64,000 nucleotides of DNA from Hyphomicrobiales bacterium (lineage in GTDB: Bacteria; Pseudomonadota; Alphaproteobacteria; Rhizobiales; JACESI01): positions 1 through 64,000 of the forward strand of contig JBDWKL010000012.1 in NCBI GenBank assembly GCA_039973685.1, read 5' to 3'. A program made the position numbers and the translations under genes. This document shows positions 9,341-17,266 of the stretch, in pieces (positions within the stretch are counted from its first letter, which is position 1; the number at the start of each line of letters is the position of its first letter). The notes under the pieces are model-generated. The model did no database searches. It had not been told where the DNA came from and worked only from the letters and a program-made list of their open reading frames with translations.

Positions 9341-9358
9341 AAGTTAAATTATTAACTT
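9341..9358. promoter_or_regulatory. Perfect inverted repeat AAGTTAA-ATTA-TTAACTT
   Basis: Seven-base arms separated by four bases, 135 bases before the nucleotidyltransferase start. The whole 18-base site is palindromic and stands out as a candidate operator for the operon 9493-11869. The regulator is unknown. Confidence 0.35.
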
Positions 9359-9492
9359 TGTGACCGTAAGGGAACATTCACGATTACGGCAATAGGGTAT
9401 CCTAATGCTTGATTTTTTGTCAGTCCTAGACTAGAAAGTCGCGCCACGTTAGCGTGGTTATGTTCAAGTAACTTTGGTGGAAAGATAGCGCT

Positions 9493-10299
9493 TTGCCTCA
9501 TGTAGTATTATTAAGCGCCGGCCAAGGTAAACGCTTGTCGCCTCTTACAGACAAAAAACCTAAATGCCTGGTTTCCGTTGCAGGAAAAACGCTGCTTGAA
9601 TGGCAACTTCAAGCGATAGAAGCTTGCCATCTGGAAACAGGGAATATCGACGGGGTTACGATTGTTGTCGGTTTCGAAGCAAAATCTGTCGAAGCGATTG
9701 TCAATGTTAAGCCAATCTCGCTGCCAGTGAATTGTATTTACAACCCTTTTTACACTGTAGCCGACAATATTAGCTCTTGCTGGTCTGCACAGCATTTATT
9801 GAAATCAGATTGTATTTTGATAAATGGCGACACATTGTTTGACCGTCGTATATTGGCAAAACTTTTAGGTGAGCGCGATCGTTCTATTACTGTGACGGTT
9901 GACCACAAAGAGCAATATGACAGCGATGACATGAAGGTTGTTTTGGATGGTCAACGGCTAAACCGGATCGGCAAAACGCTTACCGGTAAAATCGATGGTG
10001 AATCCATTGGCATGCTGCGCTTTCAAAAAGAGGGCGGCACGGCTTTCGTTGATGAGATGGACGGCCTGCTTCGAGACCCTGCATCATTGCGCCTATGGTA
10101 TCTTAGTGTTATTGATCGCTTAGCATCGAAAATTGACATCGGGGTCATGTCGATTGATAATCTGCCCTGGCAAGAGGTTGACTACCCTCATGATCTAACG
10201 GCGGCTGCTGATCGTTTGACCGAATTCGATTGGGACCGCAACAACAACGATCCGGAGATTAAAATTTCAACTACCACAACTGGTAGTCAGAAAAAATGA
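9493..10299 (+). CDS. Sugar/alcohol-phosphate nucleotidyltransferase (CTP-type, head-group activation)
   Basis: A 268-residue NTP-transferase-fold protein. The nucleotide-binding signature is LLSAGQGKRLSPLTDKKPKCLV at residues ~5-26, and NPFYTVADNISSCWSAQ followed by INGDTLFD supplies the metal-binding aspartate. This NPFY/N-x-x-SCW arrangement is typical of phosphocholine-cytidylyltransferase-like (LicC-like) enzymes, so CTP is the probable donor. It precedes the ACP and SPT genes, with its stop overlapping the ACP start (ATGA). In Caulobacter, as I recall, a phosphoglycerate cytidylyltransferase supplies the ceramide head group, and this protein is one of two candidates here for that role. 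The start codon is TTG, preceded by GGTGG/AAAG; the next usable starts lie inside the nucleotide-binding motif. Confidence 0.8.
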   Translation: MPHVVLLSAGQGKRLSPLTDKKPKCLVSVAGKTLLEWQLQAIEACHLETGNIDGVTIVVGFEAKSVEAIVNVKPISLPVNCIYNPFYTVADNISSCWSAQHLLKSDCILINGDTLFDRRILAKLLGERDRSITVTVDHKEQYDSDDMKVVLDGQRLNRIGKTLTGKIDGESIGMLRFQKEGGTAFVDEMDGLLRDPASLRLWYLSVIDRLASKIDIGVMSIDNLPWQEVDYPHDLTAAADRLTEFDWDRNNNDPEIKISTTTTGSQKK

Positions 10300-10529
10300 G
10301 TGAAAGCGCAACATCAAAACGCGTCCTAGAGCTTTTGAATGCTCATATGGAAGCTGGGTCCAGAGCAACTCTGGATACAAAGTTACTGGCAGACACCACC
10401 ATGGACTCTGTAAAAGTAATGAATTTGCTGCTTGAGCTTGAAGAAGAATTTGACATTACAATTCCCCTTAATAATTTAGCCGAAGCGGAGACTGTCGGTG
10501 ATCTTATTGAGGAAATTGAGAAACTTTAA
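10296..10529 (+). CDS. Acyl carrier protein (sphingolipid-dedicated)
   Basis: A 77-residue acidic helical protein. Ser38 in TTMDSVKVMNLLLELEEEF is the 4'-phosphopantetheine attachment site (DS-V/L motif). It overlaps the upstream nucleotidyltransferase stop by four bases (ATGA) and ends 68 bases before serine palmitoyltransferase. In Caulobacter a dedicated ACP next to spt is needed for ceramide synthesis. Here it probably carries the acyl chain delivered by the acyl-AMP ligase to SPT or to the N-acyltransferase. It is not the housekeeping fatty-acid ACP, whose conserved DSLDTVE motif is absent. Confidence 0.9.
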   Translation: MSESATSKRVLELLNAHMEAGSRATLDTKLLADTTMDSVKVMNLLLELEEEFDITIPLNNLAEAETVGDLIEEIEKL

Positions 10530-10597
10530 CGAACGAGAACGCATTCGCATTGAGTTGCAAAAACGATAGCATTGAAACTAGGCCGAAGTAGAGAAAT

Positions 10598-11869
10598 ATG
10601 GGAATTAAAGACCGATTAGCCACTGCCGAGAGTGTTTTTTTACAATTGAAGTCGCTGGGGAGAGATCCAAGTGCGCTTCAATTTGACAACATGAAGTCAC
10701 CGACGGAAGTCACTCTTGAGGGACGTCCTGTCACTCTATTCGGCACCAATAATTATCTTGGCCTCACTTTCGATGAAGGGTGCTTGAATGCCGCTGCTGA
10801 AGCCGTACGCGCGCAGGGAACTGGCACGACTGGGTCACGCATTGCAAACGGAAGCTACACCAGCCATTCGGCTCTAGAACGAGAAATCGCTTCGTTTTAT
10901 GACAAGCGTTATTCCATGCTGTTTTCCACTGGCTACACAGCTAACTTGGGAATGATATCGGTTCTGGGCGACAAAGATGATTATCTGGTCATCGATACTG
11001 ATAGCCACGCTTCAATCTATGATGGTTGTCAAATGAGTAGCGCGGAAGTTGTTCGTTTCCGTCACAACTCCCCCGAAAGCCTCGCCAAACGCCTTAACCG
11101 TCTTGAAGGCACAGCTGGCGATAAAATTGTTATCATCGAGGGCCTGTACTCCATGCTCGGTGACACCGCGCCTATTGATGAGTTTGTTGCCGTCAAAAAA
11201 GAAGCTGCGGATGATAATGTTTACTTGCTTGTTGATGAAGCTCACTCCCTAGGCGTTTATGGCGCGACAGGCCGTGGTAAAGCGCAAGCGGATAGTGTCG
11301 ATCAGGACGTTGATTTTATTGTTGGTACTTTTTCTAAAAGTGCTGGCACGACGGGTGGCTTCTGTGTCTCTAACCTTGAGAACTTTAACACCCTACGCTT
11401 TTTATCAAGGCCTTACATGTTCACAGCGTCGATGACGCCGAGCGCCATTGCAACGGCTCACATCGCCTTTGAAATCATGGCTTCGCGCCCGCACCTGAAA
11501 CAAAGATTATGGAAAAACAGCAATCATCTCTATCACGGTGCTGCAGCTCTTGGTTTCCGTGTCGGTCCAGAAGTAAGCCCAATTGTTGCGGTTATCTTGC
11601 CTGATCCAGCCACTGCAGTGATATTCTGGAATCGTCTGATTGACGAAGGAATTTATACCAATATTGCCGTCCCACCAGTCACACCTGGCAATCTCTCACT
11701 TTTACGAGTTTCGATTTCTTCAGCGCATACCGAAGAGCAAATTGTTCATGCTCTTAATGTCATGGAAAGTGTTGGCGTCGAGCTTGGTATAATAGAGAAG
11801 AAAACGAAAGTGGTGCCGCATCCAAACTCTCGAGAATTAAGAGTTGTTAACGGAGACGACGCTCAATAA
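10598..11869 (+). CDS. spt: Serine palmitoyltransferase (alpha-oxoamine synthase)
   Basis: A 423-residue PLP enzyme of the alpha-oxoamine synthase family. The PLP-binding lysine is Lys247 in GTFSKSAGTTGG. DTDSHASIYDG contains the histidine that stacks on the cofactor, and LLVDEAHSLG the aspartate that pairs with its ring nitrogen. It condenses an acyl thioester with L-serine to 3-keto-sphinganine, the first committed step of sphingolipid synthesis. The alternatives, KBL, ALA synthase and BioF, are less likely because an ACP, an acyl-AMP ligase, a lipid kinase and a ceramide-synthase-like gene surround it. Its 3' end overlaps the convergent gene at 11847 by 23 bases. Confidence 0.9.
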   Translation: MGIKDRLATAESVFLQLKSLGRDPSALQFDNMKSPTEVTLEGRPVTLFGTNNYLGLTFDEGCLNAAAEAVRAQGTGTTGSRIANGSYTSHSALEREIASFYDKRYSMLFSTGYTANLGMISVLGDKDDYLVIDTDSHASIYDGCQMSSAEVVRFRHNSPESLAKRLNRLEGTAGDKIVIIEGLYSMLGDTAPIDEFVAVKKEAADDNVYLLVDEAHSLGVYGATGRGKAQADSVDQDVDFIVGTFSKSAGTTGGFCVSNLENFNTLRFLSRPYMFTASMTPSAIATAHIAFEIMASRPHLKQRLWKNSNHLYHGAAALGFRVGPEVSPIVAVILPDPATAVIFWNRLIDEGIYTNIAVPPVTPGNLSLLRVSISSAHTEEQIVHALNVMESVGVELGIIEKKTKVVPHPNSRELRVVNGDDAQ

Positions 11870-12752
11870 GAAGCCGACAAAAAACCAGCGGAGCCGCGAT
11901 CCAAGGGAAACGCTGCTCCCAAGGCTTAAGCACAACCTCACGACCTGAATGTCGCTCTACTTTGGATAGAGCGTAAGCAATTCCGCCACGAAATGTGACT
12001 GCGGCTTTAATGAGCCGCAAAAGGTTTTGAATTTTCCCAATCTTGCGGCGACGCGCCCACTGTTTGTGCGCCTTAGCATAGTCGCTTGTTGGGATTGGGT
12101 GCTTCGACGTGTCGTCAACAAAAGCTGTAAAAAGCGATTGGTAAAGCGCTGGCGCTTTTGCAACGATCATCTCAGCTCGACTACCACTTTCAACGCGCAG
12201 TTCTGCGCCATATGTTCTGCTGAAAAGATCGGTCCACAATGCTGTTGCGCAATGCGTGTTTGATGACAACCGAAAAGCCCACCACATAGCCGTTTGATAC
12301 GCAGAAGAAATTGCATCAATCACGGTCTCACGACCTTCTTCATCGCGGCAATAGACAAGACGTGCTGGTTGAGAAAACCGCGCCCATAAGGTTGTGTCCC
12401 AACTTTTAGGCGACATTTTTCGACGAAACGCAGAAAGCGTCATCACAGCAACCTTGGCGCTTACCGCGCCCGTCTCATTCTCAACCTCTTCGAAATAAAC
12501 ATTCGGTGGTAGGATCTTGTTGAAGAATGCGGACAATCCTGCGCCATGATAAGAGCTATTGCTCTCTGTGAGCACATAGAAATCAAGAAGCCCATCAGCT
12601 TCAACTTCTCTCAATCGATTACCGTAAAACAAAACAGCAGCGACACCACGTCGTTTCGACAATTTCTCGACCATTGCATCAATTGTTTTATCAGTAGGCT
12701 GATCAAGCAATGCAACGATGGCTGCTTCATTTTGTTGGTGGTTTTCTATCAA
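11847..12752 (-). CDS. Nucleotidyltransferase-fold-like protein of the sphingolipid island
   Basis: A 301-residue protein I cannot assign to a named family. Near residue 42 it has VLFYGNRLRE, then LLDFYVLTES, which recalls the minimal nucleotidyltransferase pattern G-S/N-x-x-R ... D-x-D, but the second aspartate is replaced (D-F-Y). FRRKMSPKSWDTTLWARF and the basic C-terminal half may bind a lipid or nucleotide. It starts with TTG and overlaps the hydroxylase stop by four bases (TTGA), so it lies in one minus-strand operon with the hydroxylase and lipid kinase. A role in ceramide head-group assembly is inferred from position only. Confidence 0.6.
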   Translation of the reverse strand: MIENHQQNEAAIVALLDQPTDKTIDAMVEKLSKRRGVAAVLFYGNRLREVEADGLLDFYVLTESNSSYHGAGLSAFFNKILPPNVYFEEVENETGAVSAKVAVMTLSAFRRKMSPKSWDTTLWARFSQPARLVYCRDEEGRETVIDAISSAYQTAMWWAFRLSSNTHCATALWTDLFSRTYGAELRVESGSRAEMIVAKAPALYQSLFTAFVDDTSKHPIPTSDYAKAHKQWARRRKIGKIQNLLRLIKAAVTFRGGIAYALSKVERHSGREVVLKPWEQRFPWIAAPLVFCRLLIERRLR

Positions 12753-13576
12753 GAAGAATCACTCATTTGTTCAATAATTTCATCCGAGCGGCGCGTTGCA
12801 GATTCGAACCGATCTTCATATTTGAGCGTATTGCGTAATGGATCTTTATAAAAAGCCGAAAACCGAATTAAGCGGAGAAAAACCCAGTTCAACAATCGAC
12901 CGGACCAGCGCATAGGGCGGTCAAAGTCCAGAAGAAGGATCACCCGTTCTTCATCCGTATCGTTCCAAACTTCATGTTCATAGGTATCATCAAGAACAAT
13001 CAATTCGCCCGGTCTCCAACATCGAATTTCTTGATCAACCCGTATGCGGCATTTTTCTGCGTCTTTTGGGATTATCAATCCAAGATGAGAACGAATAAGT
13101 CCCTTCGTCACGCCCGTATGAGCGGGAATATGATAACCAGGTGCAAGGATGGATAACCAAGCAATTTGTATGTTTGGAATGCGGGCCAGCATTTCTGCGG
13201 TCTTAGGCATTTTTTTGCAGTTTTTCTCAAACTTTTTGCCAAACCCAAAAAGGATAAACGTCCGCCAATTTTTCGCGGTAGCAATGCGGTACTGATCGGG
13301 TGAGATTTCTTGAAACCCCGGGATCGCCTCACGATGCTTCAGCACTTCTTGAGTCTCTTCAGCAATGTCCTGCCAACGCTCTACTATTTCATCCATAAAA
13401 GGAAAGTGAGCTGGATCGAGAAACGGTTCATCTGGCACCAAACTTACTCTGGATTGGTGTCCTGCCATCCAACGCGTGATCTTCTTGCCAGCGCGTTTTA
13501 CTCGGCGACGAATTGGGTTATTGAGCGATGCCGGCTTAGCGGCTACAGCTTTTTCTGATGTGTTCAATTTTGTCAT
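12749..13576 (-). CDS. Aspartyl/asparaginyl beta-hydroxylase family dioxygenase (LpxO/AspH-like)
   Basis: A 275-residue Fe(II)/2-oxoglutarate dioxygenase of the Asp_Arg_Hydrox family. His153 in PGYHIPAHTG and His201 in DDTYEHEVWN correspond to the two iron-binding histidines of this group. LIRSHLGLIIP between them contains the 2-oxoglutarate-contacting arginine and histidine. Members hydroxylate either proteins (AspH) or lipid A acyl chains (LpxO). There is no cleavable signal peptide, but the basic N-terminus (RRRVKRAGKKITRW) could anchor it at the inner membrane face. Its place between the lipid kinase and the nucleotidyltransferase-like gene makes hydroxylation of a sphingolipid acyl chain or base an attractive inference. 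Confidence 0.8.
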   Translation of the reverse strand: MTKLNTSEKAVAAKPASLNNPIRRRVKRAGKKITRWMAGHQSRVSLVPDEPFLDPAHFPFMDEIVERWQDIAEETQEVLKHREAIPGFQEISPDQYRIATAKNWRTFILFGFGKKFEKNCKKMPKTAEMLARIPNIQIAWLSILAPGYHIPAHTGVTKGLIRSHLGLIIPKDAEKCRIRVDQEIRCWRPGELIVLDDTYEHEVWNDTDEERVILLLDFDRPMRWSGRLLNWVFLRLIRFSAFYKDPLRNTLKYEDRFESATRRSDEIIEQMSDSS

Positions 13577-13623
13577 AGGTCACTATGTAATAGCCTGCAC
13601 AACACTTGTCGATATGTTCATCA

Positions 13624-14553
13624 TCAAATGGAGATGAAATAGACGTTTTCCTGCGCACTGATTGTTATTTTCTGCTTTTGATCAATGGATATAAGCTCTC
13701 CATCAAGTACTAAAGGTGTATCGATGATGAGATCAAGTTTTTCTGCGCTTCCCGAATGATACCCCCTCTTCAACATCCAATTCATGCACCTGCCCGTGGC
13801 TGCAATAAGGGAGGCGGGGACAAGATAAGGGGCGGGCGCTAAGACATCTGTCCACCGGATCGACCCTTCCCCCTTCCCCCAGAAAGGATTAAGGCCAGCA
13901 ACCAACGGTCCCTTTAAGGTCGTAACAAGCCCAATGAAGCGATTGCCTTGTTCCATGGGTTCTCCGTCAAGGGTGAGGTCAAGCGGAATTCCCTGACGCA
14001 TTACTCCCTTACGTCCTTGTAAAAAAGCCGACTTCAACGTTTTGAAAAATACGTCCAACACTTGCAAAGGTCCAGTCGACGTATTTTCCTCGATGGCAAA
14101 TTGAGTAGCGCGCGCAAAAGCACCCCACCCCATCATGAACCCACGCAAAGAAGCGCGTTCTGATCCTTCAAAATCAAGTCGAAGCATTGGCACCTTTTGC
14201 ATGAATGACGCATCTTCATGTGCGGGTAAATCTTCGATTTTCAACAGTGATGCAGGGCTATGAAGCGCGCCTGTGTTTCGTGCAATCAAATTGGTGTTGC
14301 CGTTGGGCAGAATTCCGATAAACGGCAAATCAGAGCCATAAATATCTGGAAGATAGCTAAGAATTTCTCGCACAGTTCCATCACCACCATCAACGATAAT
14401 GCACTTAACACCATCCCTGTGTAAGCCTGTTAAAAGAGCCGGCAAAGCAGCAATACCCGTTAAATCGATAGGTTTTATATTGGATGGGTAAGGCTTGGTT
14501 TTCCCAGCACGATTTTTGGAACTTGACGGATTACGAAGGACAACAAACTGCAT
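13624..14553 (-). CDS. DAGK-type lipid kinase, candidate ceramide kinase
   Basis: About 310 residues. The diacylglycerol kinase catalytic motif GGDGT is at residues 56-60, followed by GILPNGNTNLIARN, and the N-terminus VVLRNPSSSK is the usual first strand. These kinases phosphorylate lipid alcohols such as diacylglycerol, sphingosine or ceramide with ATP. In Caulobacter a DAGK-family protein of the sphingolipid cluster (CpgB) acts as ceramide kinase. In this island the same role, ceramide to ceramide 1-phosphate, is the best inference. The ATG at 14553 was chosen over a GTG six codons upstream because it gives the standard family N-terminus. It is the first gene of the minus-strand trio. Confidence 0.8.
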   Translation of the reverse strand: MQFVVLRNPSSSKNRAGKTKPYPSNIKPIDLTGIAALPALLTGLHRDGVKCIIVDGGDGTVREILSYLPDIYGSDLPFIGILPNGNTNLIARNTGALHSPASLLKIEDLPAHEDASFMQKVPMLRLDFEGSERASLRGFMMGWGAFARATQFAIEENTSTGPLQVLDVFFKTLKSAFLQGRKGVMRQGIPLDLTLDGEPMEQGNRFIGLVTTLKGPLVAGLNPFWGKGEGSIRWTDVLAPAPYLVPASLIAATGRCMNWMLKRGYHSGSAEKLDLIIDTPLVLDGELISIDQKQKITISAQENVYFISI

Positions 14554-14684
14554 CAGCTTTTCACCAACCACGAATGCGATATTTTGCTGTTATGCATTGT
14601 TGTCATTTCTTGTTATATCACTTTTGTTATCTCATCGCTTCTACCTTCTTTGATGCGACAAGCCAACCAAGCTTAATAATCAAT

Positions 14685-15575
14685 ATGTCTCATCGCACCA
14701 GACTTGCCCACCTATCAGATATCCATTTGCCATCAAGCTTGCCGCAAGGTTCTCAGTGGCTATCAAAATGTGGGCTAAGCGCATTGAGTTGGCTTGCGGG
14801 CAAACGTAAAAAACATCTTTCATCAATTGCAGATATCTTGCAGCAGGATCTGATCGACAGCGCGCCTGATCTTATTGCGGTGGGTGGAGACGTTGTGAAC
14901 TTTGGCACGAGCCAAGAATTTCAGGCCTCCCAACCTTGGCTGCAAAAACTGGGTACTACTGACAAAGTTGTAACCGTTCCAGGTAATCACGAAGCGCTCA
15001 CAAGAGGCTGGAAAAAACGTATCTCTTTATGGGGCGATTATGCGTCCCTTCGTGAAGAGCAAATGCCAGTTTTGCGCAAAGAAGGGGTCATCGGCCTCAT
15101 CGCCGTTTCAACAGCGGTTGCAACCCCGCCCTTTATGGCAAGCGGCAAGGTCGGCGCGCAGCACATAAAGGCGATGGGCGATCTTATCACAGAGGCCCAT
15201 TCACAAAACCTTTGTCCTGTCGTCTTGATGCACCACCCACCAACGGACATCACATCAAGGCGTAAGGGACTATCTGATCATAAGGCCGTCTGTCAGGAAC
15301 TTAGCCAGCAAGGGGCAGCCTTAGTTCTCCATGGTCACACGCATCACGCAGAATTGTCGTGGATTAATACCCCGCTCAATGCAATACCCGTTCTCGGTAT
15401 TCCATCTTTCAGCCTATCGCGTCATGATGGCCGTTATTCGGGCGCATGGAGAATGATTGAAGTGCACAAAGAAAAAAGCGATTGGATTATCTCTGTAACC
15501 GAGCGTACACTTGATGAAGAAGATAACCCTCAATCGTTGACGCCACTCAGGTTTTCGCAACCTATAAAGAAATAA
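14685..15575 (+). CDS. Calcineurin-like metallophosphoesterase
   Basis: A 296-residue two-metal phosphoesterase with all family motifs: D-x-H in LAHLSDIHLP, GD in AVGGDVVNFG, GNHE in VPGNHEAL, a histidine in VLMHHPPT, and GHTH in VLHGHTHHAE. The ATG at 14685 puts the DIH motif at the normal distance from the N-terminus; an upstream extension of the frame would overlap the divergent lipid kinase and lacks conservation. The substrate is unknown. In this island, cleavage of a CDP- or pyrophosphate-linked intermediate, or of phosphorylated lipid (compare LpxH/LpxG), is possible. It is followed after 13 bases by the HIT gene. Confidence 0.85.
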   Translation: MSHRTRLAHLSDIHLPSSLPQGSQWLSKCGLSALSWLAGKRKKHLSSIADILQQDLIDSAPDLIAVGGDVVNFGTSQEFQASQPWLQKLGTTDKVVTVPGNHEALTRGWKKRISLWGDYASLREEQMPVLRKEGVIGLIAVSTAVATPPFMASGKVGAQHIKAMGDLITEAHSQNLCPVVLMHHPPTDITSRRKGLSDHKAVCQELSQQGAALVLHGHTHHAELSWINTPLNAIPVLGIPSFSLSRHDGRYSGAWRMIEVHKEKSDWIISVTERTLDEEDNPQSLTPLRFSQPIKK

Positions 15576-15588
15576 CGGGAACACGAAA

Positions 15589-16020
15589 CTGAACGAGACA
15601 TTTGAAAAATTTGGCTGGCCGCATACCAAAGTCATCGAACTTGATCATTGGTGCATCATGGTGCGACCGGCGCAACCGGTTCTTGGTGCCTTAGTCCTTG
15701 CATGCAAGCAACCCGTCACCGCATTTAGCGACATTGACGAAGATGGGTTTCGTGAACTTCAAATAGCCACAAAGACCATTGAAACAATGCTCAAAGCCGC
15801 AGTTGATTATGAGAAAATCAATTACCTGATGCTCATGATGGTTGATCCTCATGTGCATTTTCACGTTTTACCTCGATATTCGGGAACACGAGCATGGCAA
15901 GGGATCCAAATGGATGATGATGGGTGGCCCGGCCAGCCAGACCTTGGCAAGGCGGTAAAACTGACATCAGATCAACAAACAGATATGGTAGCTTTTCTCC
16001 GAAGTCACAGTTCAACCTAA
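15589..16020 (+). CDS. HIT family hydrolase, probable CTG start
   Basis: A histidine-triad protein of about 143 residues, with H88, H90 and H92 in MVDPHVHFHVLPRY. HIT proteins hydrolyse or transfer nucleotides from phosphoramidate and dinucleoside substrates. The first ATG (15658) would remove the conserved N-terminal strand (NETFEKFGWP, then DHWCIMVRPAQ). No ATG, GTG or TTG lies upstream in frame before the stop at 15565-15567. A CTG at 15589, preceded by ACGGGAAC, restores the full family N-terminus and usual length. If that is wrong, the CDS is 15658-16020 (120 residues). It may process nucleotide by-products of head-group activation. Confidence 0.65.
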   Translation: MNETFEKFGWPHTKVIELDHWCIMVRPAQPVLGALVLACKQPVTAFSDIDEDGFRELQIATKTIETMLKAAVDYEKINYLMLMMVDPHVHFHVLPRYSGTRAWQGIQMDDDGWPGQPDLGKAVKLTSDQQTDMVAFLRSHSST

Positions 16021-16054
16021 ACGGTTGCAAGTTGATCAAGGCGAATGAAGGAAC

Positions 16055-17266
16055 ATGATGGGATACATCGCAAAATTTAAGATCAGCCAGCTTGATGTCT
16101 ATTTGCTCCGTCAAATGCTTCCTCGTATGGGAGGCGCACTTCTCGTTGCCCTTGGTGCACTTCTGATCGAGCGCATTTTACGCCTTTTTGATCTGGTAAG
16201 CGGTTTGGGAGCAGACGTTGGTCTTGTTCTGTCACTCGCGCTCAATCTTGTGCCGCACTATATCGGCCTTGCTCTGCCTGCGGCTCTTTGCTTTTCAATT
16301 CTAGCCAGCTTAGGCGCGCTTTCTAAGTCGAATGAGATTGATGTTTTGGAAGGTTCCGGCTGGTCCTTAAGGCGGATCGGCATTCCTTTCATTGCTTGCT
16401 CCATCGTGATGGTCTTCATTAGCCTTGTCCTGTTTGGGACAATACAGCCCTACAGTCGTTACGCTTTTCATGAAGTCCGCTATCAAATCAAGACGGCTGG
16501 ATGGCAAGGTAAGGTCGAGCAGACCTCCTTCTTTGATATTGGCAAAGGAATGACCCTTTCAGTGGGAGAAGCTGACCCCAATAATCGGCTTTTTTATCAT
16601 GTGTTTCTTTTGCGCAATGATGAACAAGGCGAAACCGTAACAACGGCACGCCGCGGAACATTGGCTCAAACGAAAAATGACGAAGGCTTTTATTTAGTGC
16701 TTGAAGATGGCCAAGTATTTCTATCAGACGGCCAAACAATCAAATTTGAAACGCTCCCCATATCACGCCGCTTCAACCTTGAAGACATTCCGTTTCGAGA
16801 ACGAGGCGATAGCCATCGCGAACTTACTTTCTTTGAATTATGGGATCGAATGCATTCAGCCGAAGGCGGCGAAGCTGAGCCGCGTTTTGCAACAGAATTT
16901 CACAATCGTTTAATCCGCGCAATTTCCTTAATCGCGGTTGCCTTCATGGCTGTACCCTTGGGCATAAACCGGAAAAGAGTGCCGACATGGCGGCGCGCCG
17001 TTATCGCAATCGCGATACTTGCCGCCTACGATAACATTATAAAATTCGTTGCAGGGCTCGCAGCACTTGGACGTATAGACCCTGCTTTCAGTCTTTGGGG
17101 ATTATGTAGTTTTTTCATTGCGGGTGGCTTTTGGCTATATTTCACGACACCCAGCCAAGGCTCGAATTCGCCCTTCAGTCAATTTATCGCCACTATCAAT
17201 GACTGGATGTTCTATATAGGGCGGAAGTTACCTTACAAATCATCTAAAGCGCGACAATTACCGTGA
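16055..17266 (+). CDS. LptF/LptG-family permease (island copy 1, LptF-like)
   Basis: A 403-residue membrane protein of the YjgP/YjgQ family. Membrane segments lie near residues 25-45, 58-85 and 104-125, then a periplasmic beta-jellyroll-like region (~130-275), then three C-terminal membrane segments (about 290-385). The opening ISQLDVYLLRQMLPRMGG and the coupling-helix-like LSKSNEIDVLEGSGWS are typical. In the Lpt system, LptF and LptG form the channel that lifts LPS to the LptC/A bridge. This copy sits in the sphingolipid island and is coupled to a second permease at 17263, so export of the sphingolipid to the outer membrane is the likely task. Housekeeping LPS export cannot be excluded. Confidence 0.82.
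   Translation: MMGYIAKFKISQLDVYLLRQMLPRMGGALLVALGALLIERILRLFDLVSGLGADVGLVLSLALNLVPHYIGLALPAALCFSILASLGALSKSNEIDVLEGSGWSLRRIGIPFIACSIVMVFISLVLFGTIQPYSRYAFHEVRYQIKTAGWQGKVEQTSFFDIGKGMTLSVGEADPNNRLFYHVFLLRNDEQGETVTTARRGTLAQTKNDEGFYLVLEDGQVFLSDGQTIKFETLPISRRFNLEDIPFRERGDSHRELTFFELWDRMHSAEGGEAEPRFATEFHNRLIRAISLIAVAFMAVPLGINRKRVPTWRRAVIAIAILAAYDNIIKFVAGLAALGRIDPAFSLWGLCSFFIAGGFWLYFTTPSQGSNSPFSQFIATINDWMFYIGRKLPYKSSKARQLP

Larger units (their letters stand above)
8979..9492. other. 513-base structured leader before the sphingolipid operon
   Basis: No gene is seen here. The stretch holds several inverted repeats: a GCCTGT/ACAGGC hairpin (9021-9035) followed by a T-run, the ATTTTAT-GAT-ATAAAAT repeat (9091-9107), GCTTCT/AGAAGC (about 9137-9156), AAGTTAA-ATTA-TTAACTT (9341-9358), CCGTAA/TTACGG (9364-9389), and CCACG-TTAG-CGTGG about 40 bases before the next start. 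It probably contains the terminator of the ligase gene and the promoter and operators of the downstream operon. Confidence 0.5.
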
